A stretch of 64,000 bases of DNA from Mesorhizobium prunaredense (GCF_900156895.1 NZ_FTPD01000067.1:10653-74652), one strand, 5' to 3'. Positions 7,982 to 18,230 are shown, counted from the first letter of the stretch. The notes: generated by a model not told the origin, from the sequence alone. Program-made: numbers and translations.

Positions 7982-9205
7982 CTACCGCCTGGTCAACAAG
8001 CAATCGAGAGCGGCGGCGACTGCGGCAAGCGAGAAATTTTCCTCTATCCGCTTTCGTGCCGCCTGACCCAGGCGTTCCCGCAAGTGCAGATCGTCCTTCA
8101 ATCTTTGCAGGGCGCGCGCGATTTCCTCCGGCTGGTCCTTTCGCACCATCAGCCCACCCGACGCTTCGCCGTTTGCCAGAATGTCGGGGAGCCCCTGTGC
8201 GTCGGTAGCGACGACGGGCAGGCCGCAAGCCATCGCCTCCAGCGGTGCTACCGGCATGCCTTCGATGCGCGACGTGGTGACGTAGGCATCTGCCGCCGAA
8301 AGCCAGCGCCGGATCAGCGACCGATCCGTGGTATAGGCGGAAAGCCATCTCACGTTGGCCAGTCCGGCTTCGCGCAAAAGCCCGGCAAATTCGTTCCGAT
8401 CCTGACCTGAGCCGATGATCACCAGTTCCGATGATGCGTCTGCGGAAAACAAGGGCCAGGCTTTCAGGAGCACATCGAGTCCCTTCCGGCGAATGTCGAT
8501 GCGCCCGTGATTGACGGCGATAAATGTCTCGCTCGGCAAGCCGAGGCTTTTCCGCGCTTCCTGGCGCGCGATCGCTTTCCATTCCTCGACGTCGATCGGG
8601 TTGGCGATATTGGCGATGTCGAGTGCAATGCGCGGGTAGGCTTTGCTGAGCCGTTCGCGCTCAGCAGCCGATGCGACGATCAGGCCGCTGCAAGCGCGAA
8701 GCGATGCCTGGCGGGCGATCGCCTCGATCCAGGACAATGTGCGGTCGCCGCCCTGGAAGGTCGCATAAAGGGGAATGCGCATACGGTGCGCCAGCCAGGC
8801 GAGCGCATCAAACCGGGTGTATTCATATTCCTGGGCGAGTATTACGTCGCATTGCGAGGAGGCGAGGACCTTTCGGAAAGCGGACAGCGGCGTCGTGGCC
8901 CAGCGTCGCAGACTGTAAGCCGCCGCAGAGTGGCCCTGGCGCGCGCGCTTCCCCGGGACGACCCAGATAGGCGTGCCAGTTCCCGCATGAAGATAGCACT
9001 CTGTCCGCGAGGCATGCTCGGATGCGCAAACAATGATCGGACTGTGCCCGGCCAGTTGCAGGGCGGCCGCATAGCCGAACAGCCAGCCGCCGGTCATCTG
9101 CCCGACGAATTCCTCAAGCCGCAACCCTATCGGGTCGAGAAACTCCTCCATGACGTCGCCCCATGGGAAGAGGGCAACGACGAGCGAGGTTTGGCGGCCA
9201 GTCAT
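7982..9205 (-). CDS. Glycosyltransferase family 4 (GT-B) protein
   Basis: 407 residues. An N-terminal Rossmann-like half contains GGWLFGYAAALQLAGH, and a C-terminal GT-B donor-binding half contains VNHGRIDIRRKGLDVLLKAW and VTTSRIEGMPVAPLEAMACG, the E-x7-E signature of retaining GT4 enzymes. A cytoplasmic enzyme that adds a sugar from an activated donor during polysaccharide assembly. It is the last gene of a minus-strand operon that begins near 15292. The gap to the upstream methyltransferase is 27 bp. Confidence 0.88.
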   Translation of the reverse strand: MTGRQTSLVVALFPWGDVMEEFLDPIGLRLEEFVGQMTGGWLFGYAAALQLAGHSPIIVCASEHASRTECYLHAGTGTPIWVVPGKRARQGHSAAAYSLRRWATTPLSAFRKVLASSQCDVILAQEYEYTRFDALAWLAHRMRIPLYATFQGGDRTLSWIEAIARQASLRACSGLIVASAAERERLSKAYPRIALDIANIANPIDVEEWKAIARQEARKSLGLPSETFIAVNHGRIDIRRKGLDVLLKAWPLFSADASSELVIIGSGQDRNEFAGLLREAGLANVRWLSAYTTDRSLIRRWLSAADAYVTTSRIEGMPVAPLEAMACGLPVVATDAQGLPDILANGEASGGLMVRKDQPEEIARALQRLKDDLHLRERLGQAARKRIEENFSLAAVAAALDCLLTRR

Positions 9206-9232
9206 TTGCGCACTAAGTCATTTGCCAAGAGG

Positions 9233-9967
9233 TCATTTGCGCCAGGAAAAGGCCGTTTCCGTACCGCGTGTTGAGGGCCGGTGTAGCGCATAGCCAACCG
9301 CCGTAATGGGCGCCGCCAACGCGTAGAGGACCTTGCGTCGGCGCTTTCCAATACGGGAAAATGCGACGTCGTGAAAGAACGCCGTCACCGGGTTGATGAA
9401 TGTGGCCCGAAGTTCCGGCGGCTTGTCGAAGAGCGCAGCGAGCTCGGGATCCCGATAGCCACGCCGAACGTGGCCCCATTCCCGCATCAGTTCGCTCTCA
9501 TGCGGGCAAAACGGCTTCATGATACGGAAATACGGGTAGTGCCAATCGGCCTCAGGCGTGGAGACAAGCACATATCCGCCGGGTCGCACCACCCTCAGCG
9601 CCTCCTGCGCAGCGCGGCGGTCGTCCTCGATATGTTCAAGCACGTCAAACAGCGTCGCGACATCGAAACTGTCGTCTGCGAAGGGCAGGGCACAGGCATC
9701 GCCGCAGACGAAGGTTGACCTCGCCCATGGCGGCTGGAGCCTGCCCAGTTCGGGATCGACATCGAGGGTGACGATATCCGCGTTCGGATAGAGGATGCTC
9801 GCCAATCCACTGCGGCCACCGCCAATTTCCAATATTCGCCCCTCGATTCCCGAGGGAGCAACACGGTGAATGGCTCGCATCTTCTCCCGGTAAAACAGGC
9901 CGTCGGTCAGGCCGTGTGGAAAGGGATTCCGGGAAAGAAACTGACCAAGCGGCGCCTTGCGGATCAT
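9233..9967 (-). CDS. Class I SAM-dependent methyltransferase
   Basis: 244 residues. ILEIGGGRSGLAS is motif I for S-adenosylmethionine, VTLDVDPELG the acidic motif, and DSFDVATLFDVLEHIEDD the motif IV/post-motif region of Methyltransf_11 proteins. It shares one base (TGATG) with the preceding glycosyltransferase stop, so the two are coupled. In this operon it most likely O-methylates a sugar or lipid-linked glycan; that is inference from position. Confidence 0.85.
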   Translation of the reverse strand: MIRKAPLGQFLSRNPFPHGLTDGLFYREKMRAIHRVAPSGIEGRILEIGGGRSGLASILYPNADIVTLDVDPELGRLQPPWARSTFVCGDACALPFADDSFDVATLFDVLEHIEDDRRAAQEALRVVRPGGYVLVSTPEADWHYPYFRIMKPFCPHESELMREWGHVRRGYRDPELAALFDKPPELRATFINPVTAFFHDVAFSRIGKRRRKVLYALAAPITAVGYALHRPSTRGTETAFSWRK

Positions 9968-11274
9968 CAGGTTTTTTCCTCAGCCAATGCTTGCGGGGGT
10001 AAGGTTCGTCGCTTTCGCCAGCCGAAACGCAAGAGAAATTGAAGACCGGCCAGCCATCCTTCCACTTCCGCTGCCAGAATTCCGATCCTGCCGGGCGGGC
10101 CTTCGAAAAGCGTCCTGAGGAATGTCCTCAAGAAGTAAGCCGGCAACTTTTTCCAGATCCGAACGATGTTTCCGCGGTCGCCGAAATTATCATATTGCAC
10201 GACAAGGGCCGCGACATGGCCCTTCATGTAGGCCCTCATCTGCCGTCTCAAACCCGGCCAGTCGCTGCGATGATGGTGAAAGACGACAATCCTGGGTTCA
10301 TAGAGGCAGGCGCCTCCGGTTGCCAGCAAACGGTACCAGAATTCCGAATCCTCGGAACAGCCGGCGGCGCCGGCGCCGAGGCGCTCATCGAACAAGCCGA
10401 TCCGATCGAAGACGGAGCGGCGAAAGGCCATATTGGCACCGGCGCCGATTCTCCAGACATGTGCTCCATTTGGCCGGGTCTCCTCGAAGAAGCGCCGGCC
10501 GAAGACGAGCGGCACGAAAGTGGTGCCGAACCCGCCCATGTCGAACTGGAAGCTGCGTTGTGCGACCGTATCGAGCCGGGCCGGCAATACCAGGCCCGTC
10601 AGCGCCTCGACGTCGTGCTCCGCAAAGGCGCGTGCAATCTCGGCAGTCCAACCGGCATGAACTTCGACATCGTCATCGGTGAAGGCGATGATGGCTTGAC
10701 GGCTTACGCGAATGCCGGCGGTCCGGGCGACACTCAGTCCGGGGCGCGCTTCATGAATGTAACGGACTTCGGCGAACTGCATGCACACCATCCGCGCATT
10801 GCCGTCACGGGAATTGTCGACGACGATGATTTCGCCCGGGGCACTGCGTTGTCCTGCAAGGCTGCGAAGGCACTCGGCCAGCGCAGGCCCGCGATCCCTG
10901 GTGCAGATCACGACCGAAATGTCTTGCGCGGATGCCGAAGACGCTGTTGCAAGCTCATCAAGGCCATCGATCAGGTTCTTGGCCTCGAAGGCGGCAGCGA
11001 GAGAGAGCGCGGACTTTGGCCGCCCCTCATCTGTCGCCTGTATTGGTGCGCCCAGTGAGGTGCTGCGCGCGGCCATTTGTGCCGCCGAAAATTCCGCCGT
11101 GAATTGCCGCAAACGCGCCTTTGTGTACGGCAGTTCATCCGGCAGCGACGCGCGCATCCCCACCGGCAAGTCCTTCCACCAGAAGATCGATAGCGAGGGG
11201 CTGTCGCCCGCGTCGGCATCGGCATCAATGGCGTCGAGATCGACATGCCTGACACGGAAGGCATCGCCCGTCAT
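9967..11274 (-). CDS. Glycosyltransferase family 2 (GT-A) with N-terminal extension
   Basis: About 435 residues. Roughly 115 N-terminal residues have no recognisable domain. A GT-A fold follows, with ISVVICTRDR, the VVDNSRD donor-site segment, the metal-binding AFTDDDVEV and a later GCSEDSEFWYRL acceptor-side segment. The ATG at 11274 overlaps the upstream stop (11271) by four bases, which supports this start over an open extension to 11352. It probably shares a substrate with the next glycosyltransferase gene, which has the same order of motifs. Likely an inverting transferase in exopolysaccharide or capsule assembly. Confidence 0.87.
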   Translation of the reverse strand: MTGDAFRVRHVDLDAIDADADAGDSPSLSIFWWKDLPVGMRASLPDELPYTKARLRQFTAEFSAAQMAARSTSLGAPIQATDEGRPKSALSLAAAFEAKNLIDGLDELATASSASAQDISVVICTRDRGPALAECLRSLAGQRSAPGEIIVVDNSRDGNARMVCMQFAEVRYIHEARPGLSVARTAGIRVSRQAIIAFTDDDVEVHAGWTAEIARAFAEHDVEALTGLVLPARLDTVAQRSFQFDMGGFGTTFVPLVFGRRFFEETRPNGAHVWRIGAGANMAFRRSVFDRIGLFDERLGAGAAGCSEDSEFWYRLLATGGACLYEPRIVVFHHHRSDWPGLRRQMRAYMKGHVAALVVQYDNFGDRGNIVRIWKKLPAYFLRTFLRTLFEGPPGRIGILAAEVEGWLAGLQFLLRFGWRKRRTLPPQALAEEKT

Positions 11275-12497
11275 CGGTTCTGCTCCCGGATTGTCCGCAC
11301 ACGGGCGCTCGAACGATCGTATTCGCCCGCAAGGCCGTAGATTCCACCCCATAGCTCCGCGATGCCGAAACGGAAATCGCGGCCCCGAAGCCCGCGCGCC
11401 GCACGCGCCAGCGCCTTAAACTGGTTGAAGAACCACCAGCGAACCATGGCGCGGTGCCGTGCTCTGAGTTCCTCATCGGTCCGGCGGCTTTTGACGAGAA
11501 AGGCCATCATGCCGAGGCCCCAGCTCCAATATTGCCGCCTCAACTGCTCGATCGTCTCGCGGTGTTCGTGGTAAACGGCATATTCCGGCTCATAGATCAT
11601 TGGCCGGCCCGAGCGCAGCACGCGATAGAAAATATCGAGATCGCCGCCGCCGGGCAGCGGAGATCCGGTGTCGAGCGCCTCGTCGAAGCCGCCGAGTTCG
11701 ATGAGCAGCGCGCGGTCGAAAGCCATGTTGCAGCCGGCGCCGAGACTACCGGACCCTACCGGGTGCAGCGGATTGTCGAAGCGGGTATTGTGGAATTCAT
11801 TGCGGATAAAGCCGCGGCCAAAGCCGCCGCGTTGCTCGAAAACGATCTGGGCCTCCGTGTCGAGGCGAAACGGCAGCACCAGGCCGGTAAAGCCGCCGGT
11901 GCCGGGATTATCCCGGCACGCCTTGGCAAGCCCCGCAAGCCAGTTGCGGTCGACGACCACGTCATCGTCCAGATAGGCAATCAGGGTTCCCGTGGTCGCG
12001 CGAAGAGCCGCGTTGCGGGCAAAATCGAGCCCTGCCTTCGGTTCGAAAACGTAGCGGACATCCTTGAAGCACTCGACCGCTTCGCGCGTAGTGGCATCGA
12101 CCGAAGCATTGTCGACAACGACAATTTCGACGGATTGAAACGCGGATTTCCAACGGATGAGGTCAAGCGAGGACAGCAGCCGGGAAAGGCGCTTTGCGCG
12201 ATCCTTCGTGCAGATCGCGATGGATAGGTTTGGCAGTGCCGTTTCCGCCGCAAACCGTCGCCGCGCCGATAATTCCACGTCCACCTTTGCAACGAGAATG
12301 CGGTCAGCGAAGCGTTCGTCGGCAACCGCCTTCAGCCTCTCCGCCGACAAGACGGAAGAGGCCGGCAGCGCGATCATCTCGAACCCGATGAGCCGGTCCT
12401 GCCAGCGGGCGATGAGCCCGACGCCGTCATGCTGTGGAGCGAGCTCGATCGGGGCCAGGGGCTTTGACAGTTCGATCTCAACAAGTCTGTATCCCAT
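11271..12497 (-). CDS. Glycosyltransferase family 2 (GT-A)
   Basis: 408 residues. About 85 N-terminal residues precede the GT-A domain with LSIAICTKDR, VVDNASVDATT, IAYLDDDVVVD (the DDD metal site) and GGGDLDIFYRVL. It is clearly related to the downstream glycosyltransferase, and the two look like an old tandem duplication. It lies 3 bp downstream of the ABC exporter stop and overlaps the next gene by four bases, so it is part of one operon. Confidence 0.88.
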   Translation of the reverse strand: MGYRLVEIELSKPLAPIELAPQHDGVGLIARWQDRLIGFEMIALPASSVLSAERLKAVADERFADRILVAKVDVELSARRRFAAETALPNLSIAICTKDRAKRLSRLLSSLDLIRWKSAFQSVEIVVVDNASVDATTREAVECFKDVRYVFEPKAGLDFARNAALRATTGTLIAYLDDDVVVDRNWLAGLAKACRDNPGTGGFTGLVLPFRLDTEAQIVFEQRGGFGRGFIRNEFHNTRFDNPLHPVGSGSLGAGCNMAFDRALLIELGGFDEALDTGSPLPGGGDLDIFYRVLRSGRPMIYEPEYAVYHEHRETIEQLRRQYWSWGLGMMAFLVKSRRTDEELRARHRAMVRWWFFNQFKALARAARGLRGRDFRFGIAELWGGIYGLAGEYDRSSARVRTIREQNR

Positions 12498-12500
12498 CGG

Positions 12501-14303
12501 CTAGGTCGCCCTCATGGCGGCACGTCCGTGCTGAAATTCATGGAGCCTTGAAAAATGACCCTGCCGCTTCAGCAGTTGGTCCGGTGAACCAACTTCGATC
12601 ACACGTCCCTTGGCCATTACGATGATCTGGTCGGCCGCCTGGACTGTCGAAAGCCGGTGGGCGATGACGACCACGGTACGATTGTGCGAATACTGCTCGA
12701 GCGCGAGCTGAAACGCCTGCTCCGTCTCAACGTCGAGCGCGTTCGTAGCCTCGTCCAGCAGGAGGATGTCGGGGTTGCGAAGGATCGTGCGGGCAAGCGC
12801 AATCCGCTGGCGCTGGCCGCCCGACAGGCGCATTCCCTGGTCGCCGATCTGCGTTTCATAACCATCCTGAAGCGAGCGGATGAAATCCTCCGCCTTGGCT
12901 ATGCGGGCCGCTTGGCGCAGATCGTCCGGACTTGCATCGAAGTCGCCGTAGGCGACGTTGGCCGCTATCGTGTCGTTGAAGAGGAAGACTTCCTGCGACA
13001 TCAGCGACAGCCGCTTGCGCCAGCTGCGAAGCTCGAATGCAGCAAGCCGTGTGCCGTCGGCGACGATCTCTCCTGACGTCGGATCCATGAAACGAAACAG
13101 CAGCGCCATGATGGTCGATTTGCCGGCACCCGACTCTCCAACGATCGCCGTGGTCTTGCCGGCGGGAATGCTGAAAGAGACATTCTGCAGCGCCAGCGGC
13201 TGATCCGGGGCATAGCGAAAGCAAACGTCGCGGAATTCGACCGCTGTCCTGAGCGCAGGGGCCGGCAGGCTGCCATGACTGAGAAACGGCGTCTCGGTCG
13301 TGCGCAGGAAATCATCGACATCGTCTATGGCGCCGGCAAGCCCATCCAGGGCGATCTTCGATTGCAACAGCTCTCGTGTTGGCCCCTGGAGGCGGTATAG
13401 AAGCGACAGGAAAGCGGCCAGCGCGGCAATTCCGATGCTTGCCGATTCCGCGATGAGAATGAGCGCAGCGATCAGGACCGTGATCGAGATTTCGGAGACC
13501 GGCCCCGGGGTCGCCCAAAGCATGTCGAGCCGAAGCAGACGCTGTCGTACCCGGTCCGATACCTGCAGGAACCGGCGACGCTCATAGTCTTCCTGCGCGA
13601 AGGCGCGGATCAGCTGCAGCGAGTTGATGCTCTCCCACATCCTGAGGCCGAACTGCTTGTTTTCTTCAACGACGGCCTTTCCGGTTTCGTCGGCGCGGCG
13701 CGTGGCCAGACGAATGGCCATTGCCCCGATGAACAGAAACCCCATCGAGAAGAAGGTTAATTGGACAGAGATCAGGAGCATCAACAGAACAAAGACTATG
13801 AATGTGCAAGCGCTGACCATCATCCGATAGGCCAGGGCCAGCCCCTGGCTGACCTTCCAGGTATTGTTGGCAATCGTCGTGATGATGTCCGATCGCTTGT
13901 TTTCAACCCGGTAGTCGACACATGAACTTATCGTCTGGTCAAAAACCCTGGATCGCAGTTGATGCGCAACGAGGCCGTCCACATATCGGGTTACCCAGGT
14001 GTTGACGAGAAGGACGGCATTCTTGAGAACGATGCTGAGGCACAGGGCGCCCACCAGAAATGCTGTCGCCAGATGTTCCGGGACGGGCGCCAGGAGCCGG
14101 TCAAATATCGGCTGCCATTTGCCGGATTGAGATGACGACGCTCCGAGACTCTGCAGCAGGGGAATGAACAGGAAGAGGCCAGCGCCTTCCAGAACCGCCG
14201 CAGCAAACCCAAGTCCGACGACGGTCGGTCCCGCCCATGCAGGCGCCGCCGCCAGGCGGAAGAGCCGCCTCAAGCGCGCGAACAGGAACACGCTCACATT
14301 CAC
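12501..14303 (-). CDS. ABC exporter, fused permease-ATPase (MsbA/lipid-glycan type)
   Basis: 600 residues: a six-helix transmembrane domain (about 1-320) followed by an ATPase with Walker A GESGAGKST, LSGGQRQRIALAR signature, Walker B ILLLDEATNAL and switch histidine in VIAHRLST. The half-transporter layout means it acts as a homodimer. Between glycosyltransferases it most likely flips or exports a lipid-linked oligosaccharide or polysaccharide across the inner membrane. It overlaps the upstream glycosyltransferase by four bases. No Wzx or Wzy is visible in the window, which fits an ABC-dependent export route. Confidence 0.9.
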   Translation of the reverse strand: MNVSVFLFARLRRLFRLAAAPAWAGPTVVGLGFAAAVLEGAGLFLFIPLLQSLGASSSQSGKWQPIFDRLLAPVPEHLATAFLVGALCLSIVLKNAVLLVNTWVTRYVDGLVAHQLRSRVFDQTISSCVDYRVENKRSDIITTIANNTWKVSQGLALAYRMMVSACTFIVFVLLMLLISVQLTFFSMGFLFIGAMAIRLATRRADETGKAVVEENKQFGLRMWESINSLQLIRAFAQEDYERRRFLQVSDRVRQRLLRLDMLWATPGPVSEISITVLIAALILIAESASIGIAALAAFLSLLYRLQGPTRELLQSKIALDGLAGAIDDVDDFLRTTETPFLSHGSLPAPALRTAVEFRDVCFRYAPDQPLALQNVSFSIPAGKTTAIVGESGAGKSTIMALLFRFMDPTSGEIVADGTRLAAFELRSWRKRLSLMSQEVFLFNDTIAANVAYGDFDASPDDLRQAARIAKAEDFIRSLQDGYETQIGDQGMRLSGGQRQRIALARTILRNPDILLLDEATNALDVETEQAFQLALEQYSHNRTVVVIAHRLSTVQAADQIIVMAKGRVIEVGSPDQLLKRQGHFSRLHEFQHGRAAMRAT

Positions 14304-15292
14304 CAGCTGGTCTCTTCATAAAGGCGCCGAAACTCGGCGTTCTTGTTTCGCATCCGCTTCACTCGAATTTTGACCCAGCGAGGAACCAGCCTGGCCCGGC
14401 AGTACATGTCGATCATGTTGGGCAGGCGGGAAATTGCCGTGCGCGGTTCCAGGACGAAGTATCTCTTCAGCAGGTCGCCGGCTGCGAACAGCCGCCCGCC
14501 GACCAAGGCTCTGATGGCAAGCCAATGGATCATGTCGACCAGATGCGCATCGAGATCGCTGCCGAACTGCGGATATTTTTCGCGATACTCGGCAAGGACG
14601 ATTTCACATGAACGAAGCATCTGAATGACATCGCTCGACATGTTGACGTTCGTTATCCGATAGCCCACCAGGTGCTGAGGCACGACACGGAATTCGTAAC
14701 TTTCCGCTATCCTGAGGCACATGAGAAGGTCCTCGCAGCCTTGTGCATTCCTGGCCCTCAGGGAAGGATCGAATTGTCCCGCCTGCTCGAATGCGGAGCG
14801 ACGCATCAGCATCGAACTTCCGTTGCCGACAAAATTCATTCTGCACATCCGTTGCAGAACGCGGCCATCGGCATCGGGTCGGTATAGTGAGAATACCCGG
14901 CCGTCCTCGTCGATTTGGGCAAACCAGCAATATGCCAGGCCCGCAGAAGAGCCGCCTTCCTGCAGGGCGCGCAGTTGCAGGGCGATCTTGGATGGGGCCC
15001 AGAGATCATCCGCGTCGACAAACGCCAGAAACTCCGCATCGGTAGAGGCCGCACCGCTGTTGCGGGCCTGCGCAACACCGGCGTTCGACTGCTTTATCAG
15101 GCGTATGCGCCGATCTTTCGCGGCATGGGAGGTCACGATTGATTCGGACAGGTCCGTAGATCCGTCGTCGACCACGATGATGTCCAGTGCCTGGTGGCTC
15201 TGCCTGCAGATGCTGGCCAAGGTAGCACCGATGGTTCTCTCAGCATTGAACATCGGTACCACGACGCCTACCGTAGCATTGTCATCAATCAT
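14300..15292 (-). CDS. Glycosyltransferase family 2, first gene of the operon
   Basis: About 330 residues. VGVVVPMFNAERTIGATL at the N-terminus, VVDDGSTDLS at the donor site and FVDADDLWAPSKI (the DAD metal motif) identify a GT-A family 2 transferase. The frame is open to 15364, but the family's first strand starts just after an ATG at 15292 with a weak AAGG upstream, so that start is preferred. No minus-strand gene lies immediately upstream, so the operon promoter should fall in 15293-15966. Confidence 0.82.
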   Translation of the reverse strand: MIDDNATVGVVVPMFNAERTIGATLASICRQSHQALDIIVVDDGSTDLSESIVTSHAAKDRRIRLIKQSNAGVAQARNSGAASTDAEFLAFVDADDLWAPSKIALQLRALQEGGSSAGLAYCWFAQIDEDGRVFSLYRPDADGRVLQRMCRMNFVGNGSSMLMRRSAFEQAGQFDPSLRARNAQGCEDLLMCLRIAESYEFRVVPQHLVGYRITNVNMSSDVIQMLRSCEIVLAEYREKYPQFGSDLDAHLVDMIHWLAIRALVGGRLFAAGDLLKRYFVLEPRTAISRLPNMIDMYCRARLVPRWVKIRVKRMRNKNAEFRRLYEETSW

Positions 15293-15966
15293 CAGGCCTT
15301 CGTTTCCGCAGTTGGGGAATGGCTTATTTGGGTATTCTATTGGATATGCATTGCTGGCCAACAACCGGGGCGAATTCGGGGCAAGTCAGACCGATTGTTC
15401 TCCTGCCAGCCTGACCCTAACGGGCTTCGATCGTGGCAAATCAAATCTCGAATCCGGGAAATCGAACTTGGATCCGGGAACGGGGCGCGGATCCGCCACG
15501 CCCCGATGCAGTATTAGTTCCCCCTGAACAGGCGCGTCAACCAACGCTGTCTTGATCGCTTCGCTCCCGATACGCGCGGTTTTCCGGGGACCCGGTGTCG
15601 ATGGAATGCGAAATGTGACGAGTTGGCGGAGGGAGAGGACCTGAAATCCAACCTTCTCCACGGATCCGCGATCACCTTCGTAGTCGGGGTGTTCGGCTGA
15701 TGCTGTTCAGTCGACGTGTTCAATCTGCGGATCTGGGTCAACCGGCGGAGCCGGCGTGCAACCTTGCCCTAGCCTGCCAGCGCCTCTACCTGACGGCGAT
15801 GAAAAGCATCGGGCTGATGGCTGGGGCGGGCCGTCAGGTCGGCGCAAGCATCATCGTGATCTGATCCAAGCAGACGTGTCAGCAAAATCCGGCGTCGCGC
15901 AAATGGGCTCGATTGCCTCAGACGTTGTGCTAACCTTCGGTCCTCCACTCGGATCTAGGGGAAAGG
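15293..15966. other. Divergent intergenic region with a diverged repeat
   Basis: About 670 bp with no supported gene between the glycosyltransferase operon and the pyruvyl transferase gene. It must hold both promoters. A 21-bp stretch at 15366-15386 matches 19 of 21 bases at 19587-19607 in the same orientation, just inside a decayed region. Further short similarities follow (ACGGG-TTCG). The short open frames here have poor codon use and no ribosome-binding site. Confidence 0.5.
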
Positions 15967-17247
15967 ATGCGCTTTAATCATCGCCCAATCCACATACTCG
16001 TAGAGCCGAGCGACTATGTGCTGCGCAATATCGGTGACATGGCAATGCTCTATGCTGCCACGGAGCGGCTTGCGCGGCTGTGCGGCAATTCGACGATCAA
16101 CGTTCTGACTGACGATCCGGACGCGCTTCGCCGCTTCTGTCCCTTTGCCACCCCCCTGTCCGCCGAGGGGCGCGCCCTATGGCTCAAGCCTGATTTTAGG
16201 CCGGCCAAGTTGAAGCGGTTCGTGCCCAAGCACTGGCCCGATCGCATTCGCCGACACGCGCCGAGGCTCGTTTCTCTGTTCTGGCGCCTTAAGTTTAGGC
16301 ACATGCCGGATGCGCGCGCGGCACTTCTTCGCTTCACCGATGCTGTGGACAGGGCCGACCTTGTGCTTGTAAGTGGAATGGGCGGAATCACAGACGCTTT
16401 CCCAGAATATGCCCTGTCGGTACTCGAAACTCTGAATCTCGCGCTTGCAAGGAAAGGACGGCCGGTGGTCATGGTCGGCCAGGGGATGGGCCCGCTTGCC
16501 AATGCCGAGCTGAGAGCGCGTGCATCGGCCATATTGCCAAGGCTCCACTTGATCGCGCTTCGCGAAACGCGAGCCGGGCTTCCTCTGCTCGCGGAGCTGG
16601 GTGTTTCCAAGGACAGGATCTGCGCAACCGGCGATGACGCCATCGAAATGGCGCATGAGATGCGAGTGGATGAGCTTGGCATCGGCATTGGCGTCAATCT
16701 ACGTCTTTCCTCCTATTCAGGAGTATCAGCGGATATTCTCGAAGGGCTGCGATATGTCTTAGGTGCCACATCGGATTCGCTCGAGGCACCCTTGATCGCC
16801 GTTCCAGTCTCATGGGTGCCTCGCGAAGCGGACATCGACGCAATTCGTGGACTGATGCCCACCGATGAGACCGAGCTGAACCGGGCACTCGCGATCCGCA
16901 CACCGATCGACCTCATTCGGCAAATCCAGCGCTGTCGGGTCGTAGTCACTGGCAGCTACCACGCCGGCGTTTTCGCGTTGGCCAACGGTATCCCGACGAT
17001 CGGGCTAGCCAGATCCGACTACTATGTCGACAAGTTCCTTGGCCTCGCCGATATGTTCGGCACGGGCTGCGAGATGGTGGCACTCGATCATCCGAACTCT
17101 GCCAAGAAGCTTCGATCGGCGCTCCGGCGCCTGTGGGAAGAGGCGCCCGCTATTCGCCCGGCGATATTGGCCAGGGCCGAAGCTCAAATCGCTGCCGGCC
17201 ATACCGCTTACCGTCGCATTCGCGACGCGATCGGGGACCAAGGCTGA
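15967..17247 (+). CDS. Polysaccharide pyruvyl transferase family protein
   Basis: 426 residues. An early NIGDMAMLYAATERL segment, a central VLVSGMGGITD and PVVMVGQGMGPL, and a late VVTGSYHAGVFALANGIPTI histidine segment match the PS_pyruv_trans (CsaB/ExoV-like) family, which adds ketal pyruvate from phosphoenolpyruvate to a sugar. GGGGAAAGG directly precedes the ATG. It starts a short plus-strand run with a methyltransferase 13 bp downstream. Some family members have other roles, so the ketal-pyruvate reaction is likely but not certain. Confidence 0.85.
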   Translation: MRFNHRPIHILVEPSDYVLRNIGDMAMLYAATERLARLCGNSTINVLTDDPDALRRFCPFATPLSAEGRALWLKPDFRPAKLKRFVPKHWPDRIRRHAPRLVSLFWRLKFRHMPDARAALLRFTDAVDRADLVLVSGMGGITDAFPEYALSVLETLNLALARKGRPVVMVGQGMGPLANAELRARASAILPRLHLIALRETRAGLPLLAELGVSKDRICATGDDAIEMAHEMRVDELGIGIGVNLRLSSYSGVSADILEGLRYVLGATSDSLEAPLIAVPVSWVPREADIDAIRGLMPTDETELNRALAIRTPIDLIRQIQRCRVVVTGSYHAGVFALANGIPTIGLARSDYYVDKFLGLADMFGTGCEMVALDHPNSAKKLRSALRRLWEEAPAIRPAILARAEAQIAAGHTAYRRIRDAIGDQG

Positions 17248-17260
17248 ACCAGGGGCCGCC

Positions 17261-17869
17261 ATGCTGGAATACAACAGTTGGTCGACAAGACTAAAAGCGC
17301 TCAGATGCAAGCTGTTCGGAAAGACCGACTTTGAGCGGTGGACCGATGCATCGGAATTCGAGGACTGGGAGGAAAGGACGAAAATCATTGCCCGGTTAGT
17401 GCCACCCGGGGCGAGGGTGATCGAGTTTGGCGTGGGAATGGGCAAGCTTCAACGTCATCTCGACCCAAGCTGCCAATACACCCCGTCCGACCTCGTGAGC
17501 CGCGGACCTGGCACGATCGTGCTGGACCTAAATCAACGACCCTTGCCTGATCTGACCGCCCATGCATTCGATCTCGCAATTTTTGCTGGGGTTCTCGAAT
17601 ACGTTCACGATCTACATTCCTTTATAGAATGGCTGAGGCAGCAATCGCCGGCTTGTATCGCGTCATATGGTTGCGCGACTCACCCCCGACATAGCCTGGC
17701 CAGGCTGTCGGAAACGTTCCGCCGCGCTGGCGCAGGCTGGACCAACGCATTTACGGAAACGGAGCTGATCCGCCTCTTTGCCGATGCCGGATACGGGCTA
17801 GCGCATGCTGTCGACTGGCACACCGCGGAAGGCGACGAGCGGATCTTTCACTTTCGAGACAATGACTGA
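17261..17869 (+). CDS. SAM-dependent methyltransferase, small
   Basis: 202 residues. VIEFGVGMGKLQRHL is the cofactor-binding motif I, and HAFDLAIFAGVLEYVHDL is the following acidic and hydrophobic motif of class I methyltransferases. The frame is open back to 17024 inside the pyruvyl transferase gene, but AGGGG at 17251-17255 before the ATG at 17261 gives a normal start. Probably modifies the same glycan as the upstream gene. Confidence 0.8.
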   Translation: MLEYNSWSTRLKALRCKLFGKTDFERWTDASEFEDWEERTKIIARLVPPGARVIEFGVGMGKLQRHLDPSCQYTPSDLVSRGPGTIVLDLNQRPLPDLTAHAFDLAIFAGVLEYVHDLHSFIEWLRQQSPACIASYGCATHPRHSLARLSETFRRAGAGWTNAFTETELIRLFADAGYGLAHAVDWHTAEGDERIFHFRDND

Positions 17870-18230
17870 ACCCAGGCCGGTTCGATGTTTCGAGCTCATC
17901 CGATCCTTTCATAAGACGTTCCAGTTCATGCGCCTACGGACCGGCGGCATGACCTCAGCCTCATTGCAGCCAGCCGTCCGGCTACTATCCTGGATCGGCG
18001 TCAATCCTAGCCTGCTCTGCGGCCGTCTGGAGAGATGGAAGTCAGGTTTCTGCTGATTGCGGTATTCCAACGCCCCTTGTGTGCGACCTTAACGGCACAA
18101 GCTCGATCAGGTGATCGAACTTGATGGTGTCTTCGGTTAGATCTAAACTCTGTAAGCTTGACAGGGCGTTTGATTGCCATGCGGCGGTGGCAGCGAACAC
18201 GATTTCCGCTTCAACCATCTTGCGAGTAGC
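17870..18230. other. Intergenic region
   Basis: About 360 bp between two methyltransferase genes. A 64-codon frame from 17862 overlaps the upstream stop but has no domain or convincing ribosome-binding site and was not called. No hairpin or promoter pair stands out. Confidence 0.4.

Noticed and set aside
17862..18056. Small ORF after the methyltransferase
   Set aside because: No ribosome-binding site, domain or coding signal.
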